NCBI GenBank assembly: GCA_041753575.1
Contig: JBGSUA010000128.1
Span: forward strand, 1 to 64,000
Length of the DNA stretch: 64,000 nt
Source of the DNA: CG2-30-51-40 sp041753575
GTDB taxonomy: Bacteria > Desulfobacterota > DSM-4660 > Desulfatiglandales > Desulfatiglandaceae
Direction of reading: 5' to 3'
Shown: positions 16,928 through 25,416 of the stretch, piece after piece
How the letters are laid out: each line of letters begins with the position of its first letter
How positions within the stretch are numbered: the first letter of the stretch is position 1
The notes under the pieces: generated by a model
The model's input: the letters and a program-made list of their open reading frames with translations, nothing else
Told to the model about the DNA's origin: nothing
Database searches by the model: none
Made by a program: the position numbers and the translations under genes

Positions 16928-17620
16928 TCACAGGCCCCCGCCGGTTTCAGCAAGGCTCCCGAGGCCGCCGAGGTCTTTGATCCTTATTCTCGGCCCCTCG
17001 CTCTCTATAAGGCCCTTTTTGTCCATCTTGCTCAGGACTCGAGAGAGTGTTTCAGGAATGGTTCCAAGAAGACTGGCAAGCAGATTTTTTGGTATGTCCA
17101 GCTCGATAATCATATCGCCGCCTCGAATCTCCCTCATGTAAAGCAGATAGGCGGCAAGCCTCCCCGGGACTTCTTTAAGCGATAGATCCTCAATGAGAGC
17201 CGTAAATCGTTTGAGTCTTTTTGAGAGCACTGCAAGAAGATTGAGCGCAAGATCCGGATTCCTGCGAATAAGGGTGAGAAAGGATCGCCTGGGGAAAAAC
17301 ATTACCACGCCATCCTCCATTGCCTGGGCATTGGCTGGAAATCGGTCCCCCGTGAAGACGGGCACTTCCCCGAAGGGCTCACCGGGGCCGAAAAGATGGA
17401 GGACCTGTTCCTTCCCGTCCCATGAGACCTTATAGACCTTAACCATTCCGGTCTTCAGGACAAAGAAACCCGCGCCATCGTCACCGTCTGAAAATATGAT
17501 CTCGCCTTTTGAGACCTGCCGCTCCTCGTTTATTTCGCCCAGTGCCCGGAGCTGATCAGGAGCAAGCCCCTCAAACAGAGGAACTGCGCCGAGCCATAAT
17601 TCCAAAGGCGCTACCCGCAT
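16928..17620 (-). CDS. Crp/Fnr family transcriptional regulator
   Basis: 230 residues. Cyclic-nucleotide-binding-like barrel at 15-130 (FSDGDDGAGFFVLKTGMVKVYKV, GEPFGEVPVFTG), then a dimer helix and winged HTH (NLLASLLGTIPETLSRVLSKMDKKGLIE). It lacks the N-terminal cysteine group of FNR, and the cAMP-binding RxSFGELAL motif is not conserved, so the effector is unknown. The ATG overlaps the end of the FKBP gene by 10 nt, giving an operon greA-slyD-crp-like. Convergent with the VWA gene. Confidence 0.9.
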   Translation of the reverse strand: MRVAPLELWLGAVPLFEGLAPDQLRALGEINEERQVSKGEIIFSDGDDGAGFFVLKTGMVKVYKVSWDGKEQVLHLFGPGEPFGEVPVFTGDRFPANAQAMEDGVVMFFPRRSFLTLIRRNPDLALNLLAVLSKRLKRFTALIEDLSLKEVPGRLAAYLLYMREIRGGDMIIELDIPKNLLASLLGTIPETLSRVLSKMDKKGLIESEGPRIRIKDLGGLGSLAETGGGL

Positions 17621-18102
17621 CCTATGCTTCTCTTAAGTTGAGATTCCATCGCCGCGTCTATCTCTTGGGAGGATGCAGCCCTAATGCCCAGCACCTGCAT
17701 GTCCAATTCTAAGGTTATTCCTGCCATAGGCTTGTTGAAATCGGCGACAACAGTTTCAGGCTTGAGCTCAAGCACCTTGAAGCATATCAGAGTTCCGCCC
17801 TTTATCTGCCGGTAGTATTGATCTTCCTTGAGGCGCTGCCTTATCAGGCCCTTTTTGGGAATCTCTCTAATCAGTGAGGGATCGTAATCCCCATAGACCT
17901 CATTCGGACCGACTGTCACCTTTATGGCTTCACCAACCCTCGCGCCCTCCAGCGCCTCTTCAAGAGAAGGTACCTGCTTTTCAATGCCGTAGATGAACTC
18001 AATATCCTCTGCCGGCCTTTCCTTTACGGTTCCATCCCTGAGGAAGATTTTCATAGCGTACCTGAGGCGCACAGTCATATCCGCTTTAACTCTTTCCTCC
18101 AT
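17611..18102 (-). CDS. slyD: SlyD-like FKBP-type peptidyl-prolyl isomerase
   Basis: 163 residues. SlyD layout: FKBP halves (TVRLRYAMKIFLRDGTVKE, FIYGIEKQVPSLEEALEGARVGEA) with an inserted-flap domain (VTVGPNEVYGDYDPSLIREIPKKG) and a return strand (KPMAGITLELDMQVLGIRAAS). The His-rich metal-binding tail of E. coli SlyD is missing. It speeds proline isomerisation and acts as a chaperone. Six bp downstream of greA. Confidence 0.9.
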   Translation of the reverse strand: MEERVKADMTVRLRYAMKIFLRDGTVKERPAEDIEFIYGIEKQVPSLEEALEGARVGEAIKVTVGPNEVYGDYDPSLIREIPKKGLIRQRLKEDQYYRQIKGGTLICFKVLELKPETVVADFNKPMAGITLELDMQVLGIRAASSQEIDAAMESQLKRSIGCG

Positions 18103-18108
18103 GGCGGG

Positions 18109-18576
18109 CTACCTTATCTCCAGGATCTCAAACTCCTGCGTTCCTTTCGGAGTCTTGACCTTTACAGCATCCCCTTCACGTCTCCCTATGAGGGCCTGGC
18201 CAAGCGGGGAAATTACCGAGATCTGGCCGTTATCCGGATTGGATTCGTATGGCCCAACCAGTTGATAGGAAACCTCCTCCTCTGCCTGAACATTGTAGAG
18301 CATAATGGTCCTGCCAAAAACCACTCGATCCGAGGGCCCTTCATCCACAACGATCACCTCCGACTTGCCTATCACCGCCTTAAGCTCGTTTATTCTGCCT
18401 TCGAGAAAGGACTGACGCTCTTTTGCCGCGTGGTACTCGGCGTTTTCGCTTAGATCTCCATGACTTCTTGCCTCTGCGATGGCCTGGATGTTTGCGGGAC
18501 GCTCAACGCGCAGGAGATTAGTCAGCTCCTTTTTTATTTTGGTGAGGCCATCATTGGTGAACGGAATCTTATCCAT
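18109..18576 (-). CDS. greA: Transcription elongation factor GreA
   Basis: 155 residues, normal length. N-terminal coiled coil with the acidic tip ARSHGDLSENAEYHAAKERQ, which enters the RNA polymerase secondary channel and stimulates transcript cleavage; C-terminal FKBP-like domain (PYESNPDNGQISVISPLGQALIGRREGD). First gene of a probable operon with slyD and the Crp-like regulator. Confidence 0.97.
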   Translation of the reverse strand: MDKIPFTNDGLTKIKKELTNLLRVERPANIQAIAEARSHGDLSENAEYHAAKERQSFLEGRINELKAVIGKSEVIVVDEGPSDRVVFGRTIMLYNVQAEEEVSYQLVGPYESNPDNGQISVISPLGQALIGRREGDAVKVKTPKGTQEFEILEIR

Positions 18577-18900
18577 GAAAAAAATAACCCCTTCGATTTA
18601 TAATCAATTTTGAATAAAAAACTCATTTATTATGGTCTTGATTGGTTCTTCAGGCCGGATGCGACGCACCGCGACGAGAGTTTATGTTATTAACACCTTT
18701 TTATCCCAATTTCTACTCAAAAGCTGACGGCCCGTTGAAAAACAGCCTTCGGGCAGGCTGAGCCAAAATGCCCAGATGCAAGGCCCGTGAAGTCCCTAGG
18801 AATGAGGAGTACTTAGAAGTACGCCGCAGTGACGAGGAGCGAGCGAAACTAAGCAGATGGGCGTTTTCAACAGCCTGCTGACGCAGCGCGTCGCGATCCG
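18577..18900. other. 324-bp gap between greA and feoB
   Basis: No gene. The right half is filled by a structured palindromic repeat (18734-18880); the left half is AT-rich and contains the probable greA promoter, which I could not assign precisely. Confidence 0.6.
18734..18880. repeat. Palindromic intergenic repeat element, about 147 bp
   Basis: Terminal inverted arms GTTGAAAAACAGCC (18734) and GGCGTTTTCAAC (18859-18871), an inner pair GCCCAGATGC / GCAGATGGGC, and a central perfect palindrome GTACTT-AG-AAGTAC (18809-18822). The layout resembles dispersed non-coding repeats (possibly MITEs) seen in delta-proteobacterial genomes. Only one copy is in this window. It ends about 20 bp past the feoB stop and could fold in the feoB mRNA 3' end. 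Confidence 0.6.
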
Positions 18901-21282
18901 TCATGTTCCAAGTCCGATGAGTTTTCCGGCCTGGCTCACGAACAATGCTACAAGATAGGCGGCCGTAAGGTTGAAGGCCAGCGAGAATCCAGCCCATCCC
19001 CATGATGTCTCTTTTCTGATGCTGATCACTGTGGCCATGCAGGGGACATAGAGCATAATAAATACAATAAGAGTAAATGCCTTTAACGGATTCCAACTTC
19101 TGTCTTTTCTAAGTCTCTCCTGAAGCGTGCCTTCCAGTTCCTGTTGTGATTCACTTAGTGAATAGGCTGTTCCCAGAGTCGAAAGTATGACCTCCTTGGC
19201 GGCAAATCCCCCAATAAGAGCTATGTTGACCCGGTAGTCAAACCCCAAGGGGTCGGTCAGATATTCAAGGATGCGACCGAGCCTTCCTGCCACAGTATTA
19301 GAGAGTGCCGCATGGCGCCTATCGGTATCAATTATCTGGAGGTCCTTTGCCAGGACAAGGTATTGGGATGCAACCTTTGCCAGATCGCGGCCGGCATCTC
19401 CCCTTTGGGCTTTTCCGCTCATCATTTTTGCCGCTTCCAGCCCCAGAGGGAAAAGCCTGTCCTTTTCGAGGGCATTATTTGGTGGCCGCTGTGACTTTCC
19501 TTCCGCGCTTACTAATGCCTTAATTATCTCCCCGAGCCTTGAGACTGACTTTTCATCGGTCAGGAATGATCCTACAATGGGCTTCTTGAGAAAATCAGCT
19601 ACTTTTTCAGTCCGTAAGGTCTCGAAGGCGGCGTCCTTTTCCGCTGGAAGGCCCGGGAAGGTCATGGCCGCCCACAAAACGATCGAAAACCCCAGTATGA
19701 CCGTCCCTGCCTTCTTTACATACTGTGATGTCCTCTCCCAGGTATGTATCAGAAGCCCCTGGAAGGTTGGAAGCCGGTACGGAGGAAGCTCCATAACGAA
19801 AGGAGTCTTAGGCCCTCTGAGGACCGTGGCCCGGAGAAGTTTTGCCGACAGAAGGGCAAAGCCCCAGGCAAGCACGGTGAGCAGAAACATGACCCTGGTC
19901 TGGCTTATAGAAAAAAAAGCTGCCGTCAGCATGGCAAAAACCGGCATCTTTGCTCCACAATTCATGAAAGGCACAACCAGAAGGGTTGCTATCCTCTCTT
20001 TGGGATCCATCAGTGTTCTGGTGGAAAGCACTCCAGGCACGGCGCATCCACCCGATATCCCGCCGCTTACGATAAGGGCCATGACGGAGTTTCCGTGCAG
20101 ACCAAACCATCTCATCACCCTGTCCAGCATATATGCCATCCTTGCCATATAGCCTGAGTCCTCGAGTATGGCGATGGCAAAAAACATGCACATTATGAGG
20201 GGTACGAATCCCATCACGCCGCCGACGCCGTCAATAATTCCCGACACAATCAAGGATTGAAGAACACCCGGGGGTATTGATGACCTTGCCAACTCCTTGA
20301 CATAGCCAAAAAAGGCCTCAAACCAGCCCATGGGTTCTTCGCTTGCCCAGAAGGTGAAGGCATATATCGCGTAGAATATGCCCATCAATATAATAGGTCC
20401 AAAGAAGCGGTTGGTGAGAACCTTGTCAATCTTATCGGATAGGTCCAGACGCGATTCAATCCTGTGCTTCAATGTGGTTCGGGTTATTGCAGCGACATAG
20501 CCATAGCGGTGATCCGTTATTATCGCCTCAGGCTCCTCACCAAGGGTGTCCATTATGTGCTTGGTTGTTGCGTTACAGATCTCTTCAATCCTTGCGCCTA
20601 TGGCAGGATCTCTCTTCAAAAGAGAGACCATCTGCTTATCACCCTCAATGCATTTCAGGGCCCTCCATCGCGCGGGATACTTCCTGTCATATACCGCCGA
20701 TTTATCCATAAGGCCTGCGATCTCATCAAGGCTTCTATCAATATCGGTTCCGTAAGATAATGCCGCCGGCATCCAGACTCTTGTGCCTTCGGCCACCTCA
20801 ACGGCCTTATCCAGAAGATCCTGTATCCCTGTTTTGGATCTGGCTACGATCGGAACAACGGGGGCCTCCAGGAGTTGGGACAGACTCTGCCAATCAACCG
20901 CCATGCCCCTGGACTCGGCGACATCCATCATGTTGAGGGCAACAACCACAGGGATCCCCAGTTCCCTAATCTGGACCGTCAGATAAAGATTCCGGTCAAG
21001 GTTGGAACCGTCAACGATGTTGATCACCACATCGGGTCTGTCATTGATGAGAAAGTCCCTCGCGACAATTTCCTCTATGGAGTAGGCGGTTAGGGAATAG
21101 GTGCCCGGCAGATCAACTACGTTAATTTCCCGGCCCTTGTGCGAGATCTTTCCCGTCTTCTTCTCTACAGTTACCCCAGGATAATTGGCGATATGCTGTC
21201 TGGCACCGGTCATGGCATTAAAGACCGTGGTCTTGCCTGAGTTGGGATTTCCCGCAAGCGCTATGGTTATGCTCTTATTCAC
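18901..21282 (-). CDS. feoB: Ferrous iron transporter FeoB
   Basis: 793 residues. N-terminal cytosolic G domain: GNPNSGKTTVFNAMTG (G1), VDLPGTYSL (G3), NMMD (G4); helical GDI region to about 270; then a membrane part with Gate motifs, including GISGGCAVPGVLSTRT and PFMNCGAKMPVFAML with their conserved cysteines. It moves Fe2+ into the cytosol under anoxic conditions. GTG start overlapping the feoA stop by 4 nt (translational coupling). A soluble-looking segment near residues 570-650 (SVSRLGEIIKALVSAEGK...) interrupts the membrane part, as in other long FeoB proteins. Confidence 0.97.
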   Translation of the reverse strand: MNKSITIALAGNPNSGKTTVFNAMTGARQHIANYPGVTVEKKTGKISHKGREINVVDLPGTYSLTAYSIEEIVARDFLINDRPDVVINIVDGSNLDRNLYLTVQIRELGIPVVVALNMMDVAESRGMAVDWQSLSQLLEAPVVPIVARSKTGIQDLLDKAVEVAEGTRVWMPAALSYGTDIDRSLDEIAGLMDKSAVYDRKYPARWRALKCIEGDKQMVSLLKRDPAIGARIEEICNATTKHIMDTLGEEPEAIITDHRYGYVAAITRTTLKHRIESRLDLSDKIDKVLTNRFFGPIILMGIFYAIYAFTFWASEEPMGWFEAFFGYVKELARSSIPPGVLQSLIVSGIIDGVGGVMGFVPLIMCMFFAIAILEDSGYMARMAYMLDRVMRWFGLHGNSVMALIVSGGISGGCAVPGVLSTRTLMDPKERIATLLVVPFMNCGAKMPVFAMLTAAFFSISQTRVMFLLTVLAWGFALLSAKLLRATVLRGPKTPFVMELPPYRLPTFQGLLIHTWERTSQYVKKAGTVILGFSIVLWAAMTFPGLPAEKDAAFETLRTEKVADFLKKPIVGSFLTDEKSVSRLGEIIKALVSAEGKSQRPPNNALEKDRLFPLGLEAAKMMSGKAQRGDAGRDLAKVASQYLVLAKDLQIIDTDRRHAALSNTVAGRLGRILEYLTDPLGFDYRVNIALIGGFAAKEVILSTLGTAYSLSESQQELEGTLQERLRKDRSWNPLKAFTLIVFIMLYVPCMATVISIRKETSWGWAGFSLAFNLTAAYLVALFVSQAGKLIGLGT

Positions 21283-21539
21283 GTCTCCTGATCGCCTTCC
21301 GGGATATCAACTTCAACAGTTATGTGGTTTGCCTCATCGTTTCTGAGGGTTAGAACAAAATCCCGCACCTTTACCGCAACGGGGTCTTTCAGGGGGGCTC
21401 GCCCGCGTATCTGGATCGGGGTGTCGGGGACAAGTCCCATCTCCCTTATTCTCTTTCCCATCTGACCGGATGCCGAGATCTTGCGTATAACGCCTTGCTG
21501 GTTATCCTGCATCCGGCGCATATTTATAAGTTTTTTCAT
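21279..21539 (-). CDS. feoA: FeoA family protein
   Basis: 86 residues, SH3-like FeoA domain: KISASGQMGKRIREMGLVPDTPIQIRGRAPLKDPVAVKVRDFVLTLRNDEA. It assists FeoB in Fe2+ uptake. An internal ATG (MRRMQDNQ, six codons in) is an alternative start; neither has a strong ribosome-binding site. No clear Fur box was found upstream. Confidence 0.94.
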   Translation of the reverse strand: MKKLINMRRMQDNQQGVIRKISASGQMGKRIREMGLVPDTPIQIRGRAPLKDPVAVKVRDFVLTLRNDEANHITVEVDIPEGDQET

Positions 21540-21641
21540 ATCTTATCAGCCTGTCAGGCGATCAATCAAACTAAGCACTTACCGATGCACCATGGCTCAA
21601 TATCACTTGTCGGTTTACAAGTAAAGGAGGCCTTTGAGCTT

Positions 21642-22433
21642 TCAGGTTCGGGTCAAGCAGGCCCTCACCTCGGCAAGAGTCGAGGCAGGCACTGCAAGAA
21701 GGTGATCCGCAATCCTCTTACCGTCAATGTAATTGCTGAGGTAAAATTCCTCCCCATCAGTGGTGAAGATTTTCCCGCCGGCTGATTCAAGAATAACAGA
21801 GGCAGCGGCCAGTTCTGAAAAGGAATGATTGGCCAGTATCGCGGCTTCCGCCCGTCCCATGGCCACGTAACATATATGAGCCCCGGCGCATCCCATGGTT
21901 CTTATTTTTCCAGGAAAGGTGGTGCGGTAATGATGATTGAAACGGGAAAAAGTGAACAAAAGGCTCTCGTCGGTTATCTCATCCCTCCTGGATGCGCTGA
22001 TGGCCTCAGTGCCGTGGTATGCCGGACCGCCTGCCCTCGAATAGAAGACATCTCCTGTAACAGGCATTAAGAATACCCCCAGGACAGGCCAGAAGTTTTC
22101 AAGCATGGCTATTGAAATACCCCAGGTAGGGATGCCGGCCTGAAAATTGGCAACTCCGTCAATCGGGTCTATCACCCAAAGATAGCGATTTTCTCCATGA
22201 GAGTATTGCCTTGATATTTCGTTTCCTTCTTCGAATATCCTGTGCAGAGGGTTCAGTTTTTTCAGTTCATTTTCAAACAGCCCACGAATACTAAGTTCTG
22301 CTTCCGTAACCAATGAATCATCAAATTTGACACCAGCGTCTCCCTTGCCGTAGTAGGAAAGCGCGTTTTCTCCCGCTTTCTTGACCGTAGTGAGGGCAAA
22401 ATCCATAAATTCGTCAGCCGACTGTTCTTTCAT
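21642..22433 (-). CDS. Inositol monophosphatase family phosphatase
   Basis: 263 residues, Mg2+-dependent sugar/inositol phosphatase fold. Metal-site motifs: FEEGNE (E of the first site), WVIDPIDGVANFQAGIPTWGISI (DPxDG motif, with V replacing the usual T), and the C-terminal ELAAASVILESAGGKIFTTDG. Substrate may be inositol-1-phosphate, fructose-1,6-bisphosphate or 3'-phosphoadenosine phosphate; the sequence does not decide. Confidence 0.9.
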   Translation of the reverse strand: MKEQSADEFMDFALTTVKKAGENALSYYGKGDAGVKFDDSLVTEAELSIRGLFENELKKLNPLHRIFEEGNEISRQYSHGENRYLWVIDPIDGVANFQAGIPTWGISIAMLENFWPVLGVFLMPVTGDVFYSRAGGPAYHGTEAISASRRDEITDESLLFTFSRFNHHYRTTFPGKIRTMGCAGAHICYVAMGRAEAAILANHSFSELAAASVILESAGGKIFTTDGEEFYLSNYIDGKRIADHLLAVPASTLAEVRACLTRT

Positions 22434-22479
22434 GATAATATCCTTTTTTATGCAACATTTTTATGAAAATGCATCCTGC

Positions 22480-23328
22480 CTATTGACCGTTCCCATCCCA
22501 CTTGAAGACACACCCGGCAGATGCCACGACAAATCTTTCCGCGAATCTCGCGGCAAGCTTCAAAGCGGCCTGAATGCCTGTACAATGGGAAACCCCTATC
22601 ACATCCACACCGAATTCATCAAATCTATCCATTAGCTGTGAGAGGGATTTCTCACCATAAAACATCAAATGAGTCCCTCCCAGGACCGCTTTAAGCCTTG
22701 TTATCCCCAAAGCCTCCTTTATATGGTCCAAGATGTTCAAAACCCCTCCATGTGCGCATCCCAGGAGAAGTACGGGGCCTTCCGCGGTCTCAATCAGAAG
22801 ACTTGCATCGTCTGACATAGTGTCAATCTCGAATCCGTCCCCCAGTACCAGACGGTCATCCAATGCGACCTTTTCGGGATCAAGGGCATAGCCTGTAAGA
22901 AATGTTATTCCCTTTTCCACGAGGCTGGTCCTGTCCAAAAACGTAAATCTTGCCCCCAGCCCCTCCAGTTCCATTCGGCTGAAGGGGCATCCGATAAACC
23001 TTGCAGGCACCGAAGGATCTTTGGATTCCCTTACCATGTGAGGGGAAAAGACCGCTGGATGGGCTATAATCTCAACCCCTCGCGCCTTATCAACTATCCA
23101 CTTCAGGCCGCCTGTATGATCGTAATGGCCGTGGCTCAGGATGATCTTGTCAGCCGACGCGGGGTTCTTTCCAAGAGCCTCGAAGTTGATTGGTAAAGAC
23201 ATTCCGGGGCCGGTATCAAAAAGGATGTTGCTTCCATCCCGCTCTATGAGAACACTGAAACCGTGTTCACCCACAAGCCCAGGTTTGCTGATGCCGTTAT
23301 CGCATATTATGGTTAGAGTAGTAGTCAC
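22480..23328 (-). CDS. MBL-fold metallohydrolase
   Basis: 282 residues from a GTG with GGAGG 7 nt upstream. Metallo-beta-lactamase fold with SHGHYDHTGGL (HxHxDH) and LLLGCAHGGVLNILDHI later. The subgroup resembles proteins annotated as 7,8-dihydropterin-6-yl-methyl-4-(beta-D-ribofuranosyl)aminobenzene 5'-phosphate synthase-like in anaerobes and archaea. Actual substrate unknown. Same direction as the IMPase-like gene, 46 bp upstream of it. Confidence 0.88.
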   Translation of the reverse strand: MTTTLTIICDNGISKPGLVGEHGFSVLIERDGSNILFDTGPGMSLPINFEALGKNPASADKIILSHGHYDHTGGLKWIVDKARGVEIIAHPAVFSPHMVRESKDPSVPARFIGCPFSRMELEGLGARFTFLDRTSLVEKGITFLTGYALDPEKVALDDRLVLGDGFEIDTMSDDASLLIETAEGPVLLLGCAHGGVLNILDHIKEALGITRLKAVLGGTHLMFYGEKSLSQLMDRFDEFGVDVIGVSHCTGIQAALKLAARFAERFVVASAGCVFKWDGNGQ

Positions 23329-23546
23329 TTGAATTCCTCCTTAGGGCCACCAAAGCATTGCTGGAGCCTATCAAATTCAAGGCAAGCGATCACAGGAGGC
23401 CTCTGCCTTTTCCGGTTCCGAGTTTCTAAACCTGCATGCAGTCTCCTGCCGGTTTACCTCAAAAGGCCCCTGGAGACACCTTCTCTCTAATCGGATGCAA
23501 CTCAAATTTATTGCCCCTTGCATCTCCTTTCGTCAAGGAAAATCAA

Positions 23547-23996
23547 TCAGAAACCCCATGCCTTGAGCTGTTCCTCCATCTTCTTTCTGTGTGATCCGGG
23601 CCAGAAAAACCTTCCGCATCCGGGGCACCGCCTTATGCTTTCTCTCATACTGTAAAAGACGTATTCCGGCAGGCCTTTCCCCCATCCATCCGGATCAGCC
23701 TTCTCAAGGGGAGCGTTACATTCAATGCAGCGGCTAAACCGCTCAGATGGGTCTTGTTTCAAACCAACCCTTGCATCCAGCTCCAGGAGCTGTTCCCTGA
23801 CCCTGTCGGAGTGAAGGACTATAAGAGAGAGATCTTCCTTCAGGAGGTTTGTTTTTCTCGAAAGGATGATCCTCCTCTCAGATGAGAGCCTCATAAGGGC
23901 GTCAATATCCCAATGGCCATGATATAAAACATCATGCCCCATCACTCGAAGCCATCTGGCAAGCCTCCCAAGCATACTGTCGGCCACAAAATGCAT
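23547..23996 (-). CDS. Mut7-C RNase domain protein with zinc ribbon
   Basis: 149 residues. N-terminal PIN-like Mut7-C domain (FVADSMLGRLARWLRVMGHDVLYHG, then DIDALMRLSSERRIILSRK) with acidic residues expected for RNA cleavage. C-terminal zinc ribbon: CIECNAPL and CPGCGRFFWPGSHRKKM. The family (formerly DUF82) is predicted to be an RNase in toxin or RNA-decay contexts. Stands alone; divergent from murA. Confidence 0.9.
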   Translation of the reverse strand: MHFVADSMLGRLARWLRVMGHDVLYHGHWDIDALMRLSSERRIILSRKTNLLKEDLSLIVLHSDRVREQLLELDARVGLKQDPSERFSRCIECNAPLEKADPDGWGKGLPEYVFYSMRESIRRCPGCGRFFWPGSHRKKMEEQLKAWGF

Positions 23997-24117
23997 AGAA
24001 ACCCGTCAAAGGTTCAACGACCAGCCTCTAAACCATTTACAGATAATAACACAAACCGCTTTGACGGAACATGGCAGTGCGGAAAATATTTTCGACTTCT
24101 TGCGCCGCTTCCTTATC

Positions 24118-24126
24118 TGATATAAT
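24118..24126 (+). promoter_or_regulatory. Extended -10 promoter for murA operon
   Basis: TG-A-TATAAT, a perfect extended -10, 35 bp before the murA ATG. The -35 region is weak (TCTTGC), as is usual for extended -10 promoters. Confidence 0.65.
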
Positions 24127-24161
24127 CGTTAGAGCCAGTTAAATTGCGGGGAGGTATCAGA

Positions 24162-25415
24162 ATGGATAAGATTCTCATCGAGGGGGGAAGGCCCCTTAAA
24201 GGAACGGTAAAGATAAGCGGCGCAAAGAATGCGGCCCTTCCGGCCATTGCAGCATGTCTTCTTGCCCCCGGCACACACATACTCGAGAACATCCCGTCGC
24301 TCAGAGACGTTGACACCATCGTAAAGATAATGTCACAGCTTGGGGTACGGTTTACCGGGAGTGGCGGGAGTCTTCAAATTGATGCCGGGGACGTGCATGG
24401 TTACTCCGCGCCCTATGAGCTTGTCAAGACCATGAGGGCCTCGATTCTCTTGCTCGGGCCGATGATAGCAAGGTGCGGCAGGGCAAGGATTTCGCTCCCC
24501 GGAGGCTGCGCCATAGGAGAAAGGCCGGTCAATCTTCATCTTAAGGCCCTTGCGGCCATGGGCACGGATCTATATCTTGAGCACGGCTATGTAAACGCCA
24601 GGGCTGACAGGCTTAAGGGAACCACGATTTTTTTCGACATTCCCACAGTTACCGGAACTGAAAACATACTCATGGCCGCGGCAACCGCCAGCGGCACAAC
24701 CATACTGAAAAACGCGGCAAAGGAGCCTGAAGTTGAGGATCTGGCCGTGTTGCTCAGATCCATGGGCGCCCTGATCGAGGGAGAGGGAACAGACACGATC
24801 AAAATTCAAGGAGTGGATCAACTGAAACCAGCCTCGCACACTGTCATACCCGACCGGATAGAGGCAGGCACCTTTGCCATTGCAGCCGCCATGACAGGAG
24901 GGGAGGTTAAGATAGAGGGATGCAGACCGGAGCACCTGGCAGCAGTTATTGAGAAGGTTGAATCAACGGGAGCGAAGATCCTGATGGAACCTCAGGCTCT
25001 TATGGTCAAAGGGCCTTCTGCAATCGAAAGCCTGGACATAAAGACCATGCCCTTTCCAGGTTTTCCAACCGATCTGCAGGCCCAATTCATGGCCTGTATG
25101 TGTGTTGCAAAGGGCTGGAGCATGATCAGAGAGACCATTTTCGAAAACAGATTCATCCATGTAGGCGAACTCAAGAGAATGGGGGCCGACATTGAGATAA
25201 ACGGCAATCAGGCCCTCGTGAGAGGGCAGGCAAGCCTTCAGGGGGCGCCGGTCATGGCAACGGATCTGAGGGCGAGCGCTTGCCTTGTTCTTGCCGGTCT
25301 GGTGGCGAAGGGGATCACGGAAGTGCACCGCATTTACCACCTGGACAGGGGCTATGAGGCCCTTGAGAAGAAATTCGCGTCTCTGGGGGCCTCTATATGG
25401 CGCGAAAAGGGATAA
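24162..25415 (+). CDS. murA: UDP-N-acetylglucosamine 1-carboxyvinyltransferase
   Basis: First committed step of peptidoglycan synthesis: transfers enolpyruvate from PEP to UDP-GlcNAc. 417 residues from the ATG at 24162 (GGGGAGG 7 nt upstream). KISGAKNAALPAI at the N-terminus; active-site loop GGCAIGERPVNLHLKALAAMG with C116, so it should be sensitive to fosfomycin. C-terminal TDLRASACLVLAGLVAKG and the ending GYEALEKKFASLGA are typical. Confidence 0.97.
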   Translation: MDKILIEGGRPLKGTVKISGAKNAALPAIAACLLAPGTHILENIPSLRDVDTIVKIMSQLGVRFTGSGGSLQIDAGDVHGYSAPYELVKTMRASILLLGPMIARCGRARISLPGGCAIGERPVNLHLKALAAMGTDLYLEHGYVNARADRLKGTTIFFDIPTVTGTENILMAAATASGTTILKNAAKEPEVEDLAVLLRSMGALIEGEGTDTIKIQGVDQLKPASHTVIPDRIEAGTFAIAAAMTGGEVKIEGCRPEHLAAVIEKVESTGAKILMEPQALMVKGPSAIESLDIKTMPFPGFPTDLQAQFMACMCVAKGWSMIRETIFENRFIHVGELKRMGADIEINGNQALVRGQASLQGAPVMATDLRASACLVLAGLVAKGITEVHRIYHLDRGYEALEKKFASLGASIWREKG

Positions 25416-25416
25416 C

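Noticed and set aside
19271..20152. 293-codon plus-strand frame
   Set aside because: Antisense to feoB; no independent support.
23340..23540. Possible riboswitch upstream of the MBL gene
   Set aside because: Some GGAGGCC/GGCCTCC pairing, but no known consensus could be matched.
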